A stretch of 7,721 nucleotides of DNA. It comes from an uncultured Flammeovirgaceae bacterium (GTDB lineage: Bacteria > Bacteroidota > Bacteroidia > Cytophagales > Cyclobacteriaceae). The notes under the pieces were generated by a model. That model ran no database searches and was not told the DNA's origin. It saw nothing but the letters and a program-made list of their open reading frames with translations. Shown one piece after another: positions 5,066 through 7,721 of the stretch (position 1 is its first letter; the number at the start of each line of letters is the position of its first letter). The stretch covers positions 1 through 7,721 of the forward strand of contig CAKZPJ010000822.1 in NCBI GenBank assembly GCA_937138955.1, written 5' to 3'. The position numbers and the translations under genes are program-made.

Positions 5066-5926
5066 CTATCTACTTTCGGCGTATTCTTTCAGCGTAAGCA
5101 CTGGTTTTCCTAATTGCTCCCAGGCGTTGGTTCCCTCAAAATGTTCGGGATAATTGTTCAATGCCTCTACAATATTGGCTCCGTAGTTAAATGTGGGGGT
5201 TAGCTTTCCGAATAATCGTAGCATCCAAAACGGTAGCTTCACGATCTTCATCTTCTCCTTTTTATAATGGCTAACGAATATTTTAGCTGCTTCATCGGCG
5301 GTAAATGCCTCGGTACCCTGTATGGTATATTCTACGTTACTTCCCTTGTATTTTGCCAAGGCATTGGCAACCATGCGAGCGTAGTCTCGACCAGCAATAA
5401 AATACATGGGATGTTTTGAAGTTCCTGAAAGAGCTATATTACCACCCTGCCGGTAAGAGCCTTGATCGAAGTTTTCCATAAACGTGGAGGGACGAAAGAT
5501 AATGCAGGGAATGGAATGTTTCTTCAGTGTTTCAACGGCCTGGTTTTTCAAGCGAAATGCCCACCAGCTGAAACCATTCATTCCCTGGTACTGCTGCACT
5601 AAGGAGGATAAATAGCCAATGACTTGAATACCCTCTTTCACCGCTTCTTCTAGAACAAGCAAAATACCTTCTCGCTCGGGTTGAAAGTCGCGTTCGGTAG
5701 ATGACTGGGCCACGGAGAGGCTCAGATAGATGGCCTCACATCCGGAAATAGTTTCGCGAATGTCTTTACGGTTTTTCAAATCGCCCACCACAATGTTGCA
5801 AGAAGGTGGTACGTGTTTTTCTTTCCCCGGCCTTACCAGGGCGGTTAAAGTGTGCCCTTCTGTTGTCAACCTTTCTGCTACGGGTTTGCCTAGCATTCCG
5901 GTAGCGCCAAACATAGCAATTTTCAT
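5066..5926 (-). CDS. NmrA-like NAD(P)-binding protein (atypical short-chain dehydrogenase family)
   Basis: This 286-residue cytoplasmic Rossmann-fold protein has the N-terminal nucleotide-binding loop GATGMLG at residues 7-13, ALVRPGK at 29-35 with an Arg suited to NADPH, and VVGDL at 46-50. IGYLSSLV at 103-110 occupies the usual serine strand of the family, but there is no classical YxxxK catalytic pair at the expected place. FRPSTFMENF (144-153) is typical of NmrA/NmrA-like proteins, which act as redox sensors, reductases or isomerases of varied substrates. The substrate cannot be predicted. The start is the ATG at 5926-5924. It follows the 2H phosphoesterase gene by 44 bp on the same strand and is probably the last gene of that operon. 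Its stop lies only 11 bp from the predicted IS1 end, yet its C-terminus looks normal, so the IS seems to have landed just beyond it. Confidence 0.87.
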   Translation of the reverse strand: MKIAMFGATGMLGKPVAERLTTEGHTLTALVRPGKEKHVPPSCNIVVGDLKNRKDIRETISGCEAIYLSLSVAQSSTERDFQPEREGILLVLEEAVKEGIQVIGYLSSLVQQYQGMNGFSWWAFRLKNQAVETLKKHSIPCIIFRPSTFMENFDQGSYRQGGNIALSGTSKHPMYFIAGRDYARMVANALAKYKGSNVEYTIQGTEAFTADEAAKIFVSHYKKEKMKIVKLPFWMLRLFGKLTPTFNYGANIVEALNNYPEHFEGTNAWEQLGKPVLTLKEYAESR

Positions 5927-5970
5927 AAGGTATAATTTTGGTAGAAACGTTCGTAAAAGTATAGGCCGCT

Positions 5971-6495
5971 TTATATTAATTCTATTTTTTCAATTATCTC
6001 GACTATATCATTTTCATAGTTCACGATTGTCAGCTCGGAAATAGTTCCTTTAATATCGAAATCCTTTTCATTCCATTCGTCCACCATTCTTTTACAAGTA
6101 AATTTATCCTTTGAATTTCCGATACCCAGATGTGGTATAAAATCAACATCCAAACGTAGATTGTCCTTTAGGTTTCCACTGTACAATTTATCGTGGAGTT
6201 TCACAAACTGACTATGTCCTTCATCGGGTACTAAGAAAGCGTGATAATAATCACTAAATGCATCTTTACTTATTACTGCACAGCGAAGCGAAAAGCCGAA
6301 ACCACTACTACTTTGGACAATTCTATCGATCTCAGCTTTAAAGGCTGCTTCTGTTTTATTAAAAACAGGAAAGACAATGGTAAAATGAGGCTGAACAACT
6401 GAGTAATAGAGTTCGTCGTTGTTTTTTCTATACGTTTGAATCAAGTCAAAACTTGTCTCATCTAGTTCAGGATATGCCAATACTAAATATGCCAT
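5971..6495 (-). CDS. 2H phosphoesterase superfamily protein (2'-5' RNA ligase/LigT-like)
   Basis: This 174-residue protein has the two-histidine layout of the 2H phosphoesterase superfamily, whose members hydrolyse or join 2'-5' or cyclic phosphodiester bonds in RNA or nucleotides. The first motif is PHFTIVFP with His37 and Thr39. The second is PHLGIGNS with His122, where a glycine (124) stands in the position normally held by Thr or Ser. The spacing of 85 residues between histidines is normal, and the length is typical of small LigT-like proteins. There is no signal peptide. The ATG is at 6495-6493. It sits 39 bp downstream of the hydrolase gene and 44 bp upstream of the NmrA-like gene, all on the minus strand. 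The superfamily is fairly secure; the substrate and real activity are unknown. Confidence 0.82.
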   Translation of the reverse strand: MAYLVLAYPELDETSFDLIQTYRKNNDELYYSVVQPHFTIVFPVFNKTEAAFKAEIDRIVQSSSGFGFSLRCAVISKDAFSDYYHAFLVPDEGHSQFVKLHDKLYSGNLKDNLRLDVDFIPHLGIGNSKDKFTCKRMVDEWNEKDFDIKGTISELTIVNYENDIVEIIEKIELI

Positions 6496-6534
6496 TCTTT
6501 GTCTGAATTGAATTGCTAAAATTGATGAAACTCT

Positions 6535-7554
6535 CTACTCGTATTGTCGGATAAAATTGATAACTGTGCTAGCGAAGGCCTGAGGTTCTTCGTAGTTGGG
6601 CGAATGAGCCGAATACTCAAATATTCTTAAGAACTTGTCTTGCGGAGGAGTGCCTAAATACTGATACGTCTGCTCAGCCAGCACTACCGGAAACACTTTA
6701 TCGTGCCGCCCCCAGCAGAGGAGCGTGGGTACCGTGATTTGATGGAGGCGATCTGTCAGGTCTAGCCCCTGATCCAGGAACTGAAAGTTATAGGGTGCAA
6801 AGAAATAGGCCGTTGAAATTGGGGAATGAAAGAGCAACTCCGTAAAAGGAACCGCAAGTGAATCACTGTCCGGATTATAATCGTACCCGTTAGCGTGCGC
6901 AACAAAGGTGTAGTGCGCATCGTCATTAATACCCACTATCGGGTTCTGCTGATACCAGTTGAGGGCGAAATCCCAGAATGGCTGATCTTTGCCTTCGGCT
7001 ATTTTCTTCTTCGCAAAACCTATCATAATTTCGCGAGACAGTGCGTTGGCGGTACTCCAACTATGCCCGCCGTCAATTTCTATCCACCCCCTGATTTTTG
7101 ACTGATGCTTTACCAGATAATTCGCGCCCAAAGCCCCGCCCCAGGAATGACCCATCAGAAAAATACTGGGCTGATCGTACTTCACGTTAATCAGTTGCAC
7201 TAACTGATCCAGATCATCCGTAAACTGCTCCATGGTTGATCCTTCCATGGAAGGGTTGCCCTGACTCATTCCACACATCCGCTGATCCCAGTATACGATG
7301 GTATACGATTCTTCTATCAACTGGTGCGATGGAAAAATCGTGTAGTACTGAGAAGACCCTCCATCAGGTCCCCCGTGCAGCATAATAATAAAGACCTCAG
7401 AATCTTTATTTCCTTTTACCCATACTGGCATAACAGCCTCATTATTTTCTAGGTAGAAGAAGTCGCCTTCATTAAACATTTCCTGTTCTTCGCAGGCCAA
7501 CTGTAGAAAAGACAGCAGAATCAGTATTCGTGAGATAGCTCGAGTGGTTTTCAT
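6535..7554 (-). CDS. Alpha/beta hydrolase lipoprotein, peptidase S33 (proline iminopeptidase-like)
   Basis: This 339-residue alpha/beta hydrolase has features of the S33 family, which removes N-terminal residues such as proline from peptides or hydrolyses related esters and amides. MLHGGPDGG (58-66) forms the oxyanion loop. YWDQRMCGMSQG (88-99) is the S33 signature, with Met replacing the usual Gly after DQR. GHSWGG (135-140) carries the nucleophile Ser137. CWGRHDKVFP supplies Asp285, and EYSAHSP supplies His317, so the triad is complete. The N-terminus has a basic start, a hydrophobic stretch and LQLAC with Cys21, suggesting a lipoprotein exported to the periplasmic or outer-membrane face. 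The lipobox is slightly loose, with Gln at -3. The ATG (7554-7552) overlaps the TGA of the upstream gene as ATGA, so translation is probably coupled. Peptide preference is not predictable. Confidence 0.88.
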   Translation of the reverse strand: MKTTRAISRILILLSFLQLACEEQEMFNEGDFFYLENNEAVMPVWVKGNKDSEVFIIMLHGGPDGGSSQYYTIFPSHQLIEESYTIVYWDQRMCGMSQGNPSMEGSTMEQFTDDLDQLVQLINVKYDQPSIFLMGHSWGGALGANYLVKHQSKIRGWIEIDGGHSWSTANALSREIMIGFAKKKIAEGKDQPFWDFALNWYQQNPIVGINDDAHYTFVAHANGYDYNPDSDSLAVPFTELLFHSPISTAYFFAPYNFQFLDQGLDLTDRLHQITVPTLLCWGRHDKVFPVVLAEQTYQYLGTPPQDKFLRIFEYSAHSPNYEEPQAFASTVINFIRQYE

Positions 7555-7721
7555 AAGGGTACAATAAATCCAGTGTTCATAGCAAAATGTGCCAAGTAAT
7601 ATCCATTGAAGGGAGCTTTCCAGAAAATCTCTGGTCGGGCAAAAACTTTGATAGATTTACCATGAATTTTAATACCATTGTAACCTATGCCCAATGCCAC
7701 CGAAGGCATAATTTTTCCGCT
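7551..7721 (-). CDS. C-terminal end of a probable outer-membrane beta-barrel protein (runs off right edge)
   Basis: These are the last 56 residues of a gene that starts beyond the window. The frame reads from 7721 and ends with TGA at 7553-7551, sharing ATGA with the hydrolase start. Alternating hydrophobic and polar residues rich in aromatics and glycine (VALGIGYNGIKIHGKSIKVF, ARPEIFWKAPFNGYYLAHFA) look like the last transmembrane strands of a beta-barrel. RPEIFWKAPFNG resembles the loop-and-strand ends common in Bacteroidota barrel proteins. The protein ends in Leu rather than the common terminal aromatic, so the call is tentative. The tight overlap suggests that the barrel and the lipoprotein hydrolase work at the same envelope site. 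Which barrel family it belongs to cannot be said from this fragment. Confidence 0.55.
   Translation of the reverse strand, partial: SGKIMPSVALGIGYNGIKIHGKSIKVFARPEIFWKAPFNGYYLAHFAMNTGFIVPL

Noticed and set aside
5730..6044. 104-codon plus-strand open frame
   Set aside because: It is a shadow of the NmrA-like gene and the end of the 2H gene, with no protein-like motif.
6895..7101. 68-codon plus-strand open frame
   Set aside because: It is antisense to the intact S33 hydrolase and has low-complexity, non-family content.
3797..7721. Second copy of the tRNA-Ser 3' end as an att site
   Set aside because: I looked for GTTCGAATCCCTC and ACTCTCTG-like repeats on both strands and found none long enough to support a second attachment site.
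1..7721. CRISPR array, toxin-antitoxin or defence operon
   Set aside because: There are no regularly spaced repeats, and no gene pair has recognisable defence domains. The 2H and NmrA-like genes alone are not enough.

Overview
The window looks like chromosomal DNA from a member of the Bacteroidota, probably Cytophagales-like. This is inferred from moderate-to-low GC, weak or absent Shine-Dalgarno sequences, a WbqC-family protein, a YciO-type protein, a Bacteroidota-style tyrosine recombinase with an N-terminal arm domain, and outer-membrane-barrel/lipoprotein gene pairs. The species cannot be fixed from the sequence.

Layout. Bases 1-2044 hold three minus-strand genes in the order yciO-type (2044-1415), WbqC-family (1386-751) and clpC (636 to beyond the left edge, N-terminal 212 residues only). 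A divergent intergenic region (2045-2183) separates them from a plus-strand pair: mltG (2184-3218) and, 3 bp later, a YbgC/FadM-type hotdog thioesterase (3222-3629). A tRNA-Ser(UGA) gene follows (3713-3797), with a strong intrinsic terminator (3820-3857).

Bases 3957-5054 are a graveyard of mobile DNA. The 5' half of a tyrosine recombinase carries a frameshift near 4119. It is joined in frame, near 4664, to the 3' half of an IS1-family transposase, which has a second frameshift near 4898. The transposase runs into a plausible IS1 right end at 5033-5054. Its position just downstream of a tRNA suggests the scar of an integrative element that used the tRNA-Ser gene as its target and then lost its cargo, the recombinase catalytic domain and the left half of the IS.

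Bases 5066-7721 hold a minus-strand cluster read from the right edge. It consists of the C-terminus of a probable outer-membrane beta-barrel protein, an S33-type alpha/beta hydrolase lipoprotein overlapping it by 4 bp, a 2H phosphoesterase (LigT-like) protein, and an NmrA-like NAD(P)-binding protein. Gaps of 39 and 44 bp between the last three suggest co-transcription, though the four products do not form a recognisable pathway.

How the genes work together. mltG acts in peptidoglycan synthesis, clpC in protein quality control, and the yciO-type gene belongs to the tRNA-modification superfamily. These are housekeeping genes, and no coherent new defence or metabolic system is visible. The most informative region is the decayed recombinase/IS1 junction next to tRNA-Ser.
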